A stretch of DNA of 64,000 nt, taken from Sulfitobacter sp. S223 (GTDB taxonomy: Bacteria; Pseudomonadota; Alphaproteobacteria; Rhodobacterales; Rhodobacteraceae). A model generated the notes under the pieces. That model worked only from the letters and a program-made list of their open reading frames with translations. It made no database searches and was not told the DNA's origin. Within the stretch, counting starts at the first letter, position 1. The number at the start of each line of letters is the position of its first letter. The position numbers and the translations under genes were made by a program. Of this stretch, positions 28,290-37,697 are shown piece after piece. The DNA lies in contig NZ_CP083560.1 in NCBI RefSeq assembly GCF_025143825.1, positions 1,116,001-1,180,000 on the forward strand, given 5' to 3'.

Positions 28290-28663
28290 GTATCTGACCT
28301 GTCAGAGGGGTGGTTGACGCCGTCCGTCCAGCGAACCGGCTCATGCTCCCACGTTTTGACGTCTTCTATACAGCCAAGGTTGATCCCGCATTGCGCGGGG
28401 TTTGCGCGGCGCTGGTGGTAGAGGTAGATACCACAGGTCTTACAGAAATAATGTTTCGCGGTATGGGTGCCCCAGCTGTAAAGCTGTAGATGATCTGCGC
28501 CTTTGGTGACCACAACGCTGCTGGTGGTCGCGGTGACCGCTGCTGCCTGCCGCCTTTTGCAAAATGAACAGGTGCAGCGTGCTGCATCCGACAATCCATA
28601 AGGCAGGCTGGCACGCAGGGCAGTCGCCCCACAATGACAGCTTGCTGTGATCTCAAGGCTCAT
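28286..28663 (-). CDS. GFA (glutathione-dependent formaldehyde-activating) family protein
   Basis: A 125-residue zinc-binding protein of the GFA/CENP-V fold. The cysteines expected for the zinc sites are present: Cys9-His-Cys11, Cys30, Cys32, Cys35 and Cys74-x2-Cys77. The founding member accelerates condensation of formaldehyde with glutathione, though most homologues are uncharacterised and this function should not be assumed. Its start overlaps the rhomboid gene stop by 4 bases, so the two are co-transcribed. Confidence 0.88.
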   Translation of the reverse strand: MSLEITASCHCGATALRASLPYGLSDAARCTCSFCKRRQAAAVTATTSSVVVTKGADHLQLYSWGTHTAKHYFCKTCGIYLYHQRRANPAQCGINLGCIEDVKTWEHEPVRWTDGVNHPSDRSDT

Positions 28664-29400
28664 TTGCGTTTCACCTTCGGGATTGAACTAGGCACCGGGT
28701 ACTGCGCCTCCGGGTGCGGTGGCTGTCCATGGGTCGCGCGCCAGAAGGCGGGACCGCCGCGGCGCAGCCAAAGTGGCAGGGTAAATATCACACCGGCAAC
28801 GAAACCGCCTGCATGCGCCCAGTAGGCCACGCCGCCTGTGCCGGGTGTTGCCCCCATGCCGCCAACGAATTGCATGGCAAACCATACCATCAGCATGATC
28901 CATGACGGGATAGAGATGATGCGGAAGATAATGATAAATATTAGCAGGATGTCGACTTTTGCCTTGGGGAACAGGAGCAGATAACTGCCCATAACACCCG
29001 CAATGGCGCCCGAGGCGCCCACAGTTGGCACAAGAGAGGTGGGATCGGCGACGACATGGGCCAATCCGGACAGGGCGCCGGTCCCCAGATAAAAACCGAG
29101 AAACGGCAGGTGGCCCATCTCGTCTTCAACGTTATCGCCGAATATCCACAAAAACAGCATATTACCGACGATGTGCATCCAGCCGCCGTGCAAAAACTGT
29201 GAGGTAAGAAGCGCGCTATAGCCATCGGCCTCTGTCACGCGACGCGGCAAGAGAGCCCAGTCATAATAGAACTGGGACATTGCGTATTCGTCGCCCGCAA
29301 TAGGCAACATGCTCAGGAAAATCCCGATGTTCGCGGCCATGAGCGCGTAAGTCACGTAAGGAACGCGGCCAGAGGGGTTATGATCACGGATCGGGAACAT
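28660..29400 (-). CDS. Rhomboid family intramembrane serine protease
   Basis: A 246-residue polytopic inner-membrane protein with about six helices. The rhomboid features are complete: HGGWMHIVGNMLFLW (residues 71-85, with His76 and Asn80), the catalytic Ser130 in GASGAIAG, and the catalytic His196 in YWAHAGGFVAG. It should cleave single-span membrane substrates within the bilayer. Substrates are unknown. The start is ATG at 29400 (MFPIRDHNPS). The GFA gene follows with a 4-base overlap. Confidence 0.93.
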   Translation of the reverse strand: MFPIRDHNPSGRVPYVTYALMAANIGIFLSMLPIAGDEYAMSQFYYDWALLPRRVTEADGYSALLTSQFLHGGWMHIVGNMLFLWIFGDNVEDEMGHLPFLGFYLGTGALSGLAHVVADPTSLVPTVGASGAIAGVMGSYLLLFPKAKVDILLIFIIIFRIISIPSWIMLMVWFAMQFVGGMGATPGTGGVAYWAHAGGFVAGVIFTLPLWLRRGGPAFWRATHGQPPHPEAQYPVPSSIPKVKRK

Positions 29401-29498
29401 CAAAGGCTACGTTCTGCCATTCCGGATGGAGCGTCAAGGGCCGCTTGATCTACAGGACAGGGATCAATTTATGGTGGATGTCCGGGGCGGATTGTGAG

Positions 29499-29527
29499 GC
29501 CGCGCGCGGGGTAAAACCGCGCGCGGC
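29499..29527 (-). terminator. Strong GC hairpin after putA
   Basis: An 11-bp perfect stem, GCCGCGCGCGG/CCGCGCGCGGC with a 7-base loop, 6 bases past the putA stop codon. There is no T tract on the minus strand, so it is better seen as a 3' stabilising or pausing hairpin than as a standard intrinsic terminator. Confidence 0.5.
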
Positions 29528-29533
29528 AATAAC

Positions 29534-32500
29534 TCAGGCGGCAGCGCCGAGAAGGGCCGCGTTGCCGCCCGAAGCTGTGGTGTCGACGCAGACGTGACGT
29601 TCTTGACGGACGCGCGCCGTATCGGGCAAACCGCGCAGCAACGGAATGATCGGGCCGGTCCGTTGTGCCAGCGCTTGTTCATAGCTGCGTGCGGTATCGA
29701 CATCACCCCACCAAAGCACGCCGCCGTAGTCGGGGCCAGTGGTCAAAGCCTCTGGTGTGATTGCGCCAGCAACAGTAACAGCTACGCCGCCCAGTGCCTC
29801 AACAGCGCGCTTTTGTGCATCGGCTGTGTCGGCTGTTGGTCCGAGGCACAGGATCGCGGGCCGAGGCAGCGTCGAAAGCCGGTTGCTTTCGCCGGTCGGA
29901 CCGGGCAGCGACAGTGTATCGATGAAGCCTTCCTTTTGGTCGGGCAGGGCGGGCAGGCTTCCCTTCTTGTCCCAAGCAGGGGAAACTTCAGCCAGATCAG
30001 GGGCCGAGAAACGCGGTAGGTAGTTTGGTCCGCCCGCCTTCGGGCCAGTTCCGGATAAGCCTTCTCCGCCAAAGGGTTGGGAGCCGACGATCGCGCCGAT
30101 CTGGTTGCGGTTGATGTAGATGTTGCCTGCTTCGATCCGCTCGGAAACATGCTGTACCCTGTCATCGATTCGGGTATGCAGGCCAAATGTCAGACCATAG
30201 CCCGTGGCGTTGATTGCATCGATCACCTTGTCGAGTTTCTTGGACTTAAAGGTCGCAACGTGAAGCACGGGGCCGAAAATCTCACGCTCCAGATCGGCGA
30301 TGCCGGTGACGCGCAGAATGGTGGGCGCGATGTAGGTGCCATTGCTGGGGGTGGGCAGTTCCGCAATGAGGTTACCTGCAGCACGGGCCGCGTCGATATG
30401 AGCAGCGATATTCTTGCGCGCCAACTCGTCAATGACGGGGCCGACATCTGTGCTCAGCTGCCACGGATCTCCCATCTTCAGAGACTGCATCGCCCCTGTG
30501 AGCATCTTCAGGAAAGGCTCTGCAATGTCTTCCTGAACATAGAGGCAGCGCAAAGCGGAGCAGCGCTGGCCCGCAGATTGGAAAGCGCTTTCGATGATGG
30601 CCTGCACAGCTTGTTCCGGCAGAGCTGTGCTGTCGACGATCATGGCGTTGAGACCACCGGTCTCTGCGATCAGCGGTGTACCGGGGGCACAGTGATCTGC
30701 CATGGCACTACGGATGCGCTGTGCGGTTGCGGTTGAGCCGGTAAAGGCAACGCCGCCGATGCGCGCGTCCGACGTTACTGCTGCACCAACATCACCGCCA
30801 CCCGGCAGCAATTGGAGCGCGGTCACAGGCACACCAGCTTCATGCAAAACCTGAATTGCCAGATAGGCGATCAGCGGCGTTTGTTCTGCCGGTTTGGCCA
30901 GCACGGCATTGCCTGCGGCAAGGGCGGCACTTATCTGGCCAAGGAAAATAGCAAAGGGAAAGTTCCACGGTGAGATACAGGTGAACACGCCTACTGGTGG
31001 CGTATTGGTCGCCTGAGCCGCATAATAGCGCAAGAAATCCACACCTTCACGCAGCTCTGCTACGCAGTCCGGTAGGCTTTTTCCCGCTTCGCGCGTCAGC
31101 AGGGCAAAGATCTCTCCGTAGCGTTCTTCATAGATATCAGCAGCGCGCAACAATGCGGCACGACGTTCATCCAAAGACACGTCCCACTGCGCGGCTGCAT
31201 CAAGCGCTTTAGCCACATCGGCTGGTGTCGCGTTGCGCACCGTGCCAGGGCTGGTAAGGCCCGCAGGGTTTTGCACCGCCTCTTCCGACTTGCCTTTGGC
31301 ACCGCCAGCCACCAGCGGAGCGGCGGTCCATGTGTGGTCCGCGAAAGGCGCGCGGGCATCCTCGATCGCCGTCAGGGTGGGGGTATGATTGAGGTCAAAG
31401 CCCCGCGCATTGGCCCGCATGGGTCGGAAAATTTCCGGCCCTTTGGGGATGTAGGGAATGCTGTCTTCCAGCTTGGCAAAGGGGTCAGCGGCGACTTCTT
31501 CGGGGGCCACGTCTTCGTCCACGATCTGGTTGACGAAGCTAGAGTTGGCACCGTTTTCCAGCAAGCGGCGCACCAGATAGGCCAGCAGGTCTTTGTGGGC
31601 GCCGACAGGGGCGTAGATACGGCAGCGGCTGCCGTGGTTCTTGAGAACAATGTTGTGCAGCGTTTCGCCCATGCCATGAAGGCGCTGGAATTCATATGTT
31701 TCTTTGTCCTGACCCATGTGCAGCACGGCAGCGACCGTGTGGGCGTTGTGGGTGGCAAACTGGGGGTAGATGCGATCAGTCATGCCCAGCAACTTACGGG
31801 CATTCGAGATATAGCTGACGTCGGTTGCCGCTTTGCGCGTAAATACGGGGAAGCCGTCCACGCCTTCGACCTGGGCGCGTTTGATTTCTGTGTCCCAATA
31901 GGCCCCTTTGACCAGCCGCACCATAATGCGGCGGTCGTGGGTCTGTGCCATCTCGTAAAGCGCATCAATCACATCGGCGGCGCGGGGACCGTAGGCTTGC
32001 ACCACGATACCGAAGCCGTCCCAACCCGACAGCGCAGGTTCGGCCATAACAGCGTTGATCACATCAAGCGACAGGCCAAGGCGGTCGGCCTCTTCTGCGT
32101 CCACGTTCAGGCCCATGCCCGCAGATTTTGCCAGCAGGCACAGGGCGCGCAGGCGCGGCACCAGATCGGTCATAACGGCCGCTTCCTGTGCAACTTCGTA
32201 GCGCGGATGCAGGGCAGATAGTTTAACCGAGATACCGGGGTTTTTGCGTATGTCATCATGGGTGCAACCGCGGGCGATGGAAGAGATCGCATCTGAATAG
32301 CTCAGGTGGTAGCGGCGTGCATCTGCTTCGGTGCGCGCGGCCTCACCCAACATGTCATAGGAATAGGTAAAGCCTTTCGCCTCCATTCTGGCCGCGCGCT
32401 TCATGGCGCCCTTGATGTCTTCACCCAGCACAAACTGGCGTCCCATTTCTTTCATGGCCCGGGCTACGGCAGTACGAATCACAGGCTCGCCCAGACGCTT

Positions 32501-32947
32501 GATGGCGGCCCGCAGGTGGCGCACGGGACCTGGTTGTTCGTCATCCAGCACACGGCCCGTCAACATCAGCGCCCACGTCGAAGCATTCACCATTGTAGAG
32601 GTGGAGTGCCCCATGTGGCGGCCCCAGTCGGACGGCGCGATTTTATCCTCGATCAGCGCGTCCATTGTATCAGCATCCGGCACGCGCAAAAGGGCCTCGG
32701 CCAGACACATCAGGGCGACGCCTTCGTCCGTGGAGAGACCGTATTCGGCCAGAAAGACCTCCATCATGCCGGGCGCGGTGGTGCCGCGAATGTCGCGGAC
32801 AAGACCAGCCGCCGTGGCGCTGATCGCGGTGCGGTCAGCATCGCTCAACGCGGCGGTTTGAATCAGGGTCGCCAGAACGCTATCGGCGTCACGATACGTG
32901 CCTGTATCAATACGTGCGCGCAGAGAAGGGTAGGTATCACGTGCCAT
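29534..32947 (-). CDS. putA: Bifunctional proline dehydrogenase / glutamate-semialdehyde dehydrogenase
   Basis: Oxidises proline to glutamate: an FAD-dependent proline dehydrogenase barrel passes pyrroline-5-carboxylate to an NAD-dependent aldehyde dehydrogenase in the same chain. The first half shows ISVKLSALHPRYE and VRLVKGAYWDTEIKRA; the second half shows CISPWNFPFAIFLG, AFTGSTATAQRI, the general base in AETGGLNAMIV and the catalytic Cys in SAGQRCSALR. At 1137 residues it lacks the N-terminal ribbon-helix-helix domain of E. coli PutA and so cannot repress itself; the divergent Lrp-type gene takes that role. An extra C-terminal region (about 100 residues) follows the dehydrogenase domain, as in longer PutAs. 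Confidence 0.97.
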   Translation of the reverse strand: MARDTYPSLRARIDTGTYRDADSVLATLIQTAALSDADRTAISATAAGLVRDIRGTTAPGMMEVFLAEYGLSTDEGVALMCLAEALLRVPDADTMDALIEDKIAPSDWGRHMGHSTSTMVNASTWALMLTGRVLDDEQPGPVRHLRAAIKRLGEPVIRTAVARAMKEMGRQFVLGEDIKGAMKRAARMEAKGFTYSYDMLGEAARTEADARRYHLSYSDAISSIARGCTHDDIRKNPGISVKLSALHPRYEVAQEAAVMTDLVPRLRALCLLAKSAGMGLNVDAEEADRLGLSLDVINAVMAEPALSGWDGFGIVVQAYGPRAADVIDALYEMAQTHDRRIMVRLVKGAYWDTEIKRAQVEGVDGFPVFTRKAATDVSYISNARKLLGMTDRIYPQFATHNAHTVAAVLHMGQDKETYEFQRLHGMGETLHNIVLKNHGSRCRIYAPVGAHKDLLAYLVRRLLENGANSSFVNQIVDEDVAPEEVAADPFAKLEDSIPYIPKGPEIFRPMRANARGFDLNHTPTLTAIEDARAPFADHTWTAAPLVAGGAKGKSEEAVQNPAGLTSPGTVRNATPADVAKALDAAAQWDVSLDERRAALLRAADIYEERYGEIFALLTREAGKSLPDCVAELREGVDFLRYYAAQATNTPPVGVFTCISPWNFPFAIFLGQISAALAAGNAVLAKPAEQTPLIAYLAIQVLHEAGVPVTALQLLPGGGDVGAAVTSDARIGGVAFTGSTATAQRIRSAMADHCAPGTPLIAETGGLNAMIVDSTALPEQAVQAIIESAFQSAGQRCSALRCLYVQEDIAEPFLKMLTGAMQSLKMGDPWQLSTDVGPVIDELARKNIAAHIDAARAAGNLIAELPTPSNGTYIAPTILRVTGIADLEREIFGPVLHVATFKSKKLDKVIDAINATGYGLTFGLHTRIDDRVQHVSERIEAGNIYINRNQIGAIVGSQPFGGEGLSGTGPKAGGPNYLPRFSAPDLAEVSPAWDKKGSLPALPDQKEGFIDTLSLPGPTGESNRLSTLPRPAILCLGPTADTADAQKRAVEALGGVAVTVAGAITPEALTTGPDYGGVLWWGDVDTARSYEQALAQRTGPIIPLLRGLPDTARVRQERHVCVDTTASGGNAALLGAAA

Positions 32948-33054
32948 TTGGTCGCTCCATGCATGATTTTAGGTAGTATATCAGATGATTTGCAGGCATA
33001 TTAACTGAAGTTGGCTCAATATCAGGGCGAATTGCTTTATTTGAGGCTGGAAAT

Positions 33055-33531
33055 ATGGTGCAAAACACTTCGGAACTTGATCAGTTTGATCAGGCGATTC
33101 TCAGTACTCTGGCAGAGGATGGGCGGATAAGCATTACCGACCTCGCAAAGAGGATCGGGTTGTCCAAGTCTCCTACGCAGGCACGGTTGCGCCGTTTAGA
33201 GGAAAACCGGGTCATTCTGGGGTACCGAGCGATGCTGAATCCGATCCGTTTGGGGCTGGATCACGTTGCCTTTGTCGAGGTGCGCCTGACTGATACGCGC
33301 GAAAAGGCGTTGGCTGCGTTTAATTGCGCCGTGGCGAAGGTGCCGCAGATCGAACAGGCGCATATGATCGCCGGTAATTTCGATTATCTGCTCAAGGTAC
33401 GGACCCGCGACATGGCCAGTTATCGTGCTTTTTTGGGGGATACGATTTCCGCTTTGCCGCATGTTGCCTCCACTTCAACCTATGTTGCCATGGAAGCCGT
33501 AAAAGAAGTGATGTTGTCGGAGGGCGCCTAA
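33055..33531 (+). CDS. putR: Lrp/AsnC-type activator of proline catabolism
   Basis: A 158-residue Lrp-family regulator: N-terminal helix-turn-helix (ILSTLAEDGRISITDLAKRIGLSKSPTQARLRRLE) and a C-terminal RAM ligand-binding domain. Being divergent from putA with 107 bases between them, it matches PutR, the proline-responsive activator described in Rhodobacter and Agrobacterium. The function is inferred from this context and the family. Confidence 0.9.
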   Translation: MVQNTSELDQFDQAILSTLAEDGRISITDLAKRIGLSKSPTQARLRRLEENRVILGYRAMLNPIRLGLDHVAFVEVRLTDTREKALAAFNCAVAKVPQIEQAHMIAGNFDYLLKVRTRDMASYRAFLGDTISALPHVASTSTYVAMEAVKEVMLSEGA

Positions 33532-33637
33532 TGCGTACCCGCGACTGACCGCTGCTTTGATGAACGGCGAAGCGCGTTTGTGCGAAAGGCATTTGACATA
33601 TTTACACAGCGCTTAGGCGTTGTATGGTGCGCGCACT

Positions 33638-33724
33638 GCGGGCGTGATGGAATGGTAGACATACCAGACTTAAAATCTGTTGGGGCGTAGCCCCGTGTGG
33701 GTTCGAGTCCCACCGCCCGCACCA
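33638..33724 (+). tRNA. tRNA-Leu (anticodon TAA)
   Basis: A full cloverleaf with a long variable arm, as expected for leucine. The acceptor stem GCGGGCG/CGCCCGC is perfect. The anticodon stem CCAGA encloses loop CTTAAAA, giving anticodon TAA at 33671-33673. The T-arm GTGGGTTCGAGTCCCAC is standard and the 3' CCA is encoded. It converges on the crotonase gene 8 bases away. No integrase or att-like repeat is beside it. Confidence 0.97.
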
Positions 33725-33732
33725 AAATTCCT

Positions 33733-34521
33733 TTAGTTGCCCTTAAAGTCCGGCGGTCTCTTTTCAACAAAAGATGCGATGCCTTCCGCAGAGTCGTCGC
33801 TTCCGTACATAAGGGTAAAATCGTCATAATCGCTGTGACTTGCCACACCAGCGAGGGCATTTGCGTAAGCGTTGATGTCCCGTTTGCACATACGTAAGGC
33901 AACGGGGGGCATTTGGCCCGCGGTTTCAGCCCAGTTTGTGGCAGCGGCGAGCGTGCTGCCAGATGGCGCAATGCGGTCCGCTAGCCCCCACAAAACGGCG
34001 TCAGTGGCGGTCAGCTTTTCTGCCAAGATTATCAGGCGCTTTGACTTGGCAGGGCCGACCAGATTCGTGATCCGTGGCACTGACCCCCAAGACATGTTCA
34101 AACCACGCGCTATTTCTGGAACGTAGAATGTCGTGGTTTCAGAGGCTATGCGCAGATCGCAAGCCGCTGCCAGCGCCACACCTCCGCCCACGCACCATCC
34201 TTCTATAGCGCAGATGGTGAGCGGCGCGATGTCCTCCCACGCTTTGCACAACCGTGACCCCAGCGAAAAGGCAACACGGCGTTGCGACAAGGGCATGTCT
34301 TTGAGTGCAAGGCTCGCAGGGTCGGTCAGATCAAAGCCAAGACAGAAATTGTCGTCCCGCCCGCGCAGGATGACACAGGCGGTCTCGTGATCATTCTCGA
34401 AACTGCGGGCTGCTTGGGTAAGCTCCTGCATTAGGTCAAGCGAGAGGGCGTTCGCCTTGTTTCCCCGATCAAAGGTCACTGTGGCAATGCGGCCCGCACG
34501 CGTGATCTGAACCAGTGCCAT
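33733..34521 (-). CDS. Crotonase-fold enoyl-CoA hydratase/isomerase family protein
   Basis: A 262-residue crotonase-superfamily enzyme. Oxyanion-hole segments NFCLGFDLTD and EGWCVGGGVALAAACDLRIA are present. The first catalytic Glu position is Ala, while the second, in VPEIARGLNMSWGS, is kept, so a true hydratase mechanism is doubtful and an isomerase-like or other activity is possible. The ATG at 34521 lies one base after the metG stop codon, suggesting translational coupling with metG. Confidence 0.85.
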   Translation of the reverse strand: MALVQITRAGRIATVTFDRGNKANALSLDLMQELTQAARSFENDHETACVILRGRDDNFCLGFDLTDPASLALKDMPLSQRRVAFSLGSRLCKAWEDIAPLTICAIEGWCVGGGVALAAACDLRIASETTTFYVPEIARGLNMSWGSVPRITNLVGPAKSKRLIILAEKLTATDAVLWGLADRIAPSGSTLAAATNWAETAGQMPPVALRMCKRDINAYANALAGVASHSDYDDFTLMYGSDDSAEGIASFVEKRPPDFKGN

Positions 34522-34522
34522 A

Positions 34523-36235
34523 TCAGTCGCGCTTACCCGCAAAGCGTTCGGCCCACTCTTCGCGTTGCTCATCCGTTATCTTCGCGAACAGAACCTCCGG
34601 CACTTCAAAGACGTGACCGGGAGCAAGCTGCGACACGGCGGCAGGCACATCTTCGGGCCAACCGGCGTCGGCGATTTTCATGCCTGCCAACATTTTTTCC
34701 GCCGCGTCAGGGATGAAGGGCGCAGCCAGCGTCGCATATAGCGGGATCAGGTTGAGCGCGAGACGCACCTGCGCCGCCGCTTTGTCGGGATCGGTCTTGA
34801 ACGTGGTCCAAGGTGCTTGGGCCTGTAGGTATTCGTTACCCGCAGCCCAGATCGCGCGCAGCTCTGCGGCGGATTTGCGAACTTCCATTTTGTCCATCTG
34901 CTCGGCATAGCGTCCGACGCGCTCTGTCAGATCGGCTATCAGGGCATTCTCGGCTTCGCCGTATTCGCCTGCCTCCGGAACCGCTTCGCCAAATTTCGCA
35001 CGGCAGAATTTTGTGATCCGGCTGACGAAGTTACCCAGCACGTCTGCAAGGTCTTTGTTCACGGCCGTCTGGAAATTCTCCCACGTGAATTCCGCGTCTG
35101 AGGTTTCTGGCGCGTGGCTAAGCAGCCACCAGCGCCAATAGTCGGCTGGCAGGATTTCCAGCGCCTGATCCATAAATACACCGCGCCCGCGCGAGGTCGA
35201 GAACTGGCCGCCGTCATAGTTCAGGTAGTTGAACGACTTGATGTAATCGACCAGCTTCCATGGCTCGTTGCTGCCCATGATCGTGGCGGGGAAGCTGAGT
35301 GTATGGAAGGGGACGTTATCCTTACCCATAAACTGGGTATAGCGGACGTCATCGGCGCCTTTATCGGTGCGCCACCAGCGCTCCCAATCTGTGCCTTTGC
35401 CTGCGTCCACCCATTCCTGAGCACAAGCGATGTATTCGATGGGCGCATCGAACCAGACATAGAAAACCTTGCCCTCCATACCGGGCCAGTCTTCGTCACC
35501 GCGTTTAACGGGGACGCCCCATTTGAGGTCGCGTGTAATGCCGCGGTCTTGCAGACCATCGCCGTCATGTAGCCACTTCTTGGCGATAGATGTCGTCAGA
35601 ACGGGCCAGTCATTCTTGCTTTCGATCCAGTCGTTCAGGCGGTATTTCATCTGTGACTGCTTCAAAAATAGGTGCTTGGTCGGGCGCATTTCAAGATCGG
35701 TGGCACCAGATACAGTGGAGCGTGGGTTGATCAGGTCTTCGGGATCAAGCTGTTTGGTACAGTTGTCACATTGGTCGCCACGCGCGTCTTCGAAGCCGCA
35801 ATTGGGGCAGGTGCCTTCCACATAGCGGTCAGGAAGGAAGCGGCCGTCAGTCTCGGAATAGATCTGGCGCTGCTCGACTTCCTCTATCAGCCCTTGATCA
35901 GCCAGCGCACCAGCGAAGTGTTGGGTTAGATGTTTGTTCTGCTCTGAGGAGGAGCGACCGAAGTGGTCAAAGCTCAGCCTGAAGCCCTTGGCGATTTCGG
36001 CCTGCACCGCGTACATTTCGGCGCAATATTCCTCGACGGGTTTGCCCGCTTTGGCAGCAGCCAGCTCAGCCGGTGTGCCATGTTCATCGGTGGCGCAGAG
36101 AAACAGAACCTCGTTGCCGCGACTGCGTAGGTAGCGCGCATAAAGATCGGCTGGCAGCTGACTGCCGACCAAATTGCCGAGGTGCTTGATCCCGTTGATA
36201 TAGGGAATTGCGGAGGTAATTAGATGACGTGTCAT
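34523..36235 (-). CDS. metG: Methionyl-tRNA synthetase
   Basis: Class I synthetase charging tRNA-Met; 570 residues, the shorter form without the C-terminal dimerisation domain. It has the HIGH-equivalent KHLGN (residues 17-21) after PYING, a zinc-knuckle with CPNC and CDNC, and the KMSKS-equivalent FSTSRG, typical of the MetG group with a degenerate KMSKS loop. The crotonase gene follows directly. The MFS gene lies upstream in the same direction, 74 bases away. Confidence 0.97.
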   Translation of the reverse strand: MTRHLITSAIPYINGIKHLGNLVGSQLPADLYARYLRSRGNEVLFLCATDEHGTPAELAAAKAGKPVEEYCAEMYAVQAEIAKGFRLSFDHFGRSSSEQNKHLTQHFAGALADQGLIEEVEQRQIYSETDGRFLPDRYVEGTCPNCGFEDARGDQCDNCTKQLDPEDLINPRSTVSGATDLEMRPTKHLFLKQSQMKYRLNDWIESKNDWPVLTTSIAKKWLHDGDGLQDRGITRDLKWGVPVKRGDEDWPGMEGKVFYVWFDAPIEYIACAQEWVDAGKGTDWERWWRTDKGADDVRYTQFMGKDNVPFHTLSFPATIMGSNEPWKLVDYIKSFNYLNYDGGQFSTSRGRGVFMDQALEILPADYWRWWLLSHAPETSDAEFTWENFQTAVNKDLADVLGNFVSRITKFCRAKFGEAVPEAGEYGEAENALIADLTERVGRYAEQMDKMEVRKSAAELRAIWAAGNEYLQAQAPWTTFKTDPDKAAAQVRLALNLIPLYATLAAPFIPDAAEKMLAGMKIADAGWPEDVPAAVSQLAPGHVFEVPEVLFAKITDEQREEWAERFAGKRD

Positions 36236-36309
36236 AATGCGGCCCTTACTGTGCTTGTGAGTGCTTTAGCAGGGCACGCGCGGTCCTGCCAGAGGCAGGC
36301 GGTCTGTCG

Positions 36310-37542
36310 TCACTCGCCGCTAGATTTTTCACGGGTGCGTCCGGTCAGCCGTCCAATGATAAAGCTGGTGCGCAGTGCGTTGATGTAAGCGGTCCGTTTG
36401 CGCGGTGTCCGTCCGGACCGCATGCGGATGACGCCAAAGATAATGAGCAGCCCGTGGCCCGCCGCCAGCATAATGAACAGCGCCTGAGGGCCGTAGAGGT
36501 CGATCAGGATGGATGCGCCGTAGGGGGCTGCAATCGCACCCATGGCGAACCAGAACATCAGCGCGGCCGAAAGTTCGACCCGTTCATGGGAGCTGGCGAA
36601 GTCATGGGCGTGGGCCGCAGCGACCGAATAGATTGGGAAAGTCGTCAGTCCGAACAAGGCAGAAGACAGCAGAATTCCGGTCACACCAAAGCTTGCGGTG
36701 TACATGGTCACAGCACAACTGCCGATGGCTGCGACTGATAGCCAGATCAACACTTTGCGCCGGTCGAACTTATCCGCGATCCAGCCTACAGGAAATTGCG
36801 CCAACGCACCGCCAATGACAAAAGCGGCCAGAAACCACGCGATTTGCCCCTTACTCAGTCCAACTTCCTGTCCATAGATAGGCCCGACCATGCGGAAGGA
36901 CGCGCTCGACAGCGCTGCGGCAATCACACCTGCGACCGCCAGAGGGGAGCGCGTGTACGCCAGCCCCGGGCGCAAACGGGGGGATTTGGGGGTCTCGGGC
37001 TGTTCGGCCGTGGTCAGGGTGATGGGCAGCAGCGCGGCACAGCACAAGATCGCCAGAATGTTGTAAGAGATGTAGTCAGCGGGTGCCAAAATTCCCACGA
37101 TGCCTTGGGCGCAAAGACTGCCTGTCATATCGACCATGCGGTAAGTGCCCATGGCACGGCCGCGTGTTTCGTTGGTGACTTTTGATTGAAGCCATGCTTC
37201 GACAACCGTATAACAGCCCGCCACACACAGGCCTGACGCCACACGCATCAACGCCCACGCATAGGGGTTGATGATCATCATGTGCGCAAGCAACCCGATG
37301 CTACCAGCTGCGGTGAAGGCCGCAAATGCGCGGCTGTGACCGACGGTCCCCAGCAGGCGCGGGGCAAACCAACATCCGATGAAAAAGCCGAAGAAATGCG
37401 CAGACCCGAGCATCCCGATCTCTTGGTTGCTGAAACCTAGCGCCGAACCTGACAGCACATCCAGCGGGCCAACCCCGCCCGAGGATAGCTGCAAAAGGAC
37501 GACCGAAAGAAACAGCGCCGCAAAGGAAATCATCAACCGCAT
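36310..37542 (-). CDS. MFS transporter
   Basis: A 410-residue major facilitator with about 12 membrane helices. The MFS loop motif between helices 8 and 9 is seen as GWIADKFDRRKVL, and an N-terminal counterpart in helices 2-3. It resembles the YcaD-like group of small-molecule exporters of unknown substrate. It lies upstream of metG in the same direction but is separated by 74 bases, so co-transcription is uncertain. It is divergent from the aldo/keto reductase gene. Confidence 0.85.
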   Translation of the reverse strand: MRLMISFAALFLSVVLLQLSSGGVGPLDVLSGSALGFSNQEIGMLGSAHFFGFFIGCWFAPRLLGTVGHSRAFAAFTAAGSIGLLAHMMIINPYAWALMRVASGLCVAGCYTVVEAWLQSKVTNETRGRAMGTYRMVDMTGSLCAQGIVGILAPADYISYNILAILCCAALLPITLTTAEQPETPKSPRLRPGLAYTRSPLAVAGVIAAALSSASFRMVGPIYGQEVGLSKGQIAWFLAAFVIGGALAQFPVGWIADKFDRRKVLIWLSVAAIGSCAVTMYTASFGVTGILLSSALFGLTTFPIYSVAAAHAHDFASSHERVELSAALMFWFAMGAIAAPYGASILIDLYGPQALFIMLAAGHGLLIIFGVIRMRSGRTPRKRTAYINALRTSFIIGRLTGRTREKSSGE

Positions 37543-37697
37543 GGTTATTGTTTGCGCGTTTTAAGTGGGCGAAGGCTAGTGAAAACCGACAGGGGATGCG
37601 AATTCTTTTGCAATACCGGAAGCATGGCCGTGAATCCCGCTTGCGGCTGGCGGTGGCCTGCGTACCTTGCCCGCAATTCACACACGAGGAGTCGCAC

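Noticed and set aside
31271-32221. 316-codon frame antisense to putA
   Set aside because: Fully inside putA, which is complete and conserved; composition is that of a shadow frame.
33638-33724. tRNA-Leu as an integration site for a mobile island
   Set aside because: No integrase, no repeat of the tRNA 3' end and ordinary housekeeping genes on both sides.
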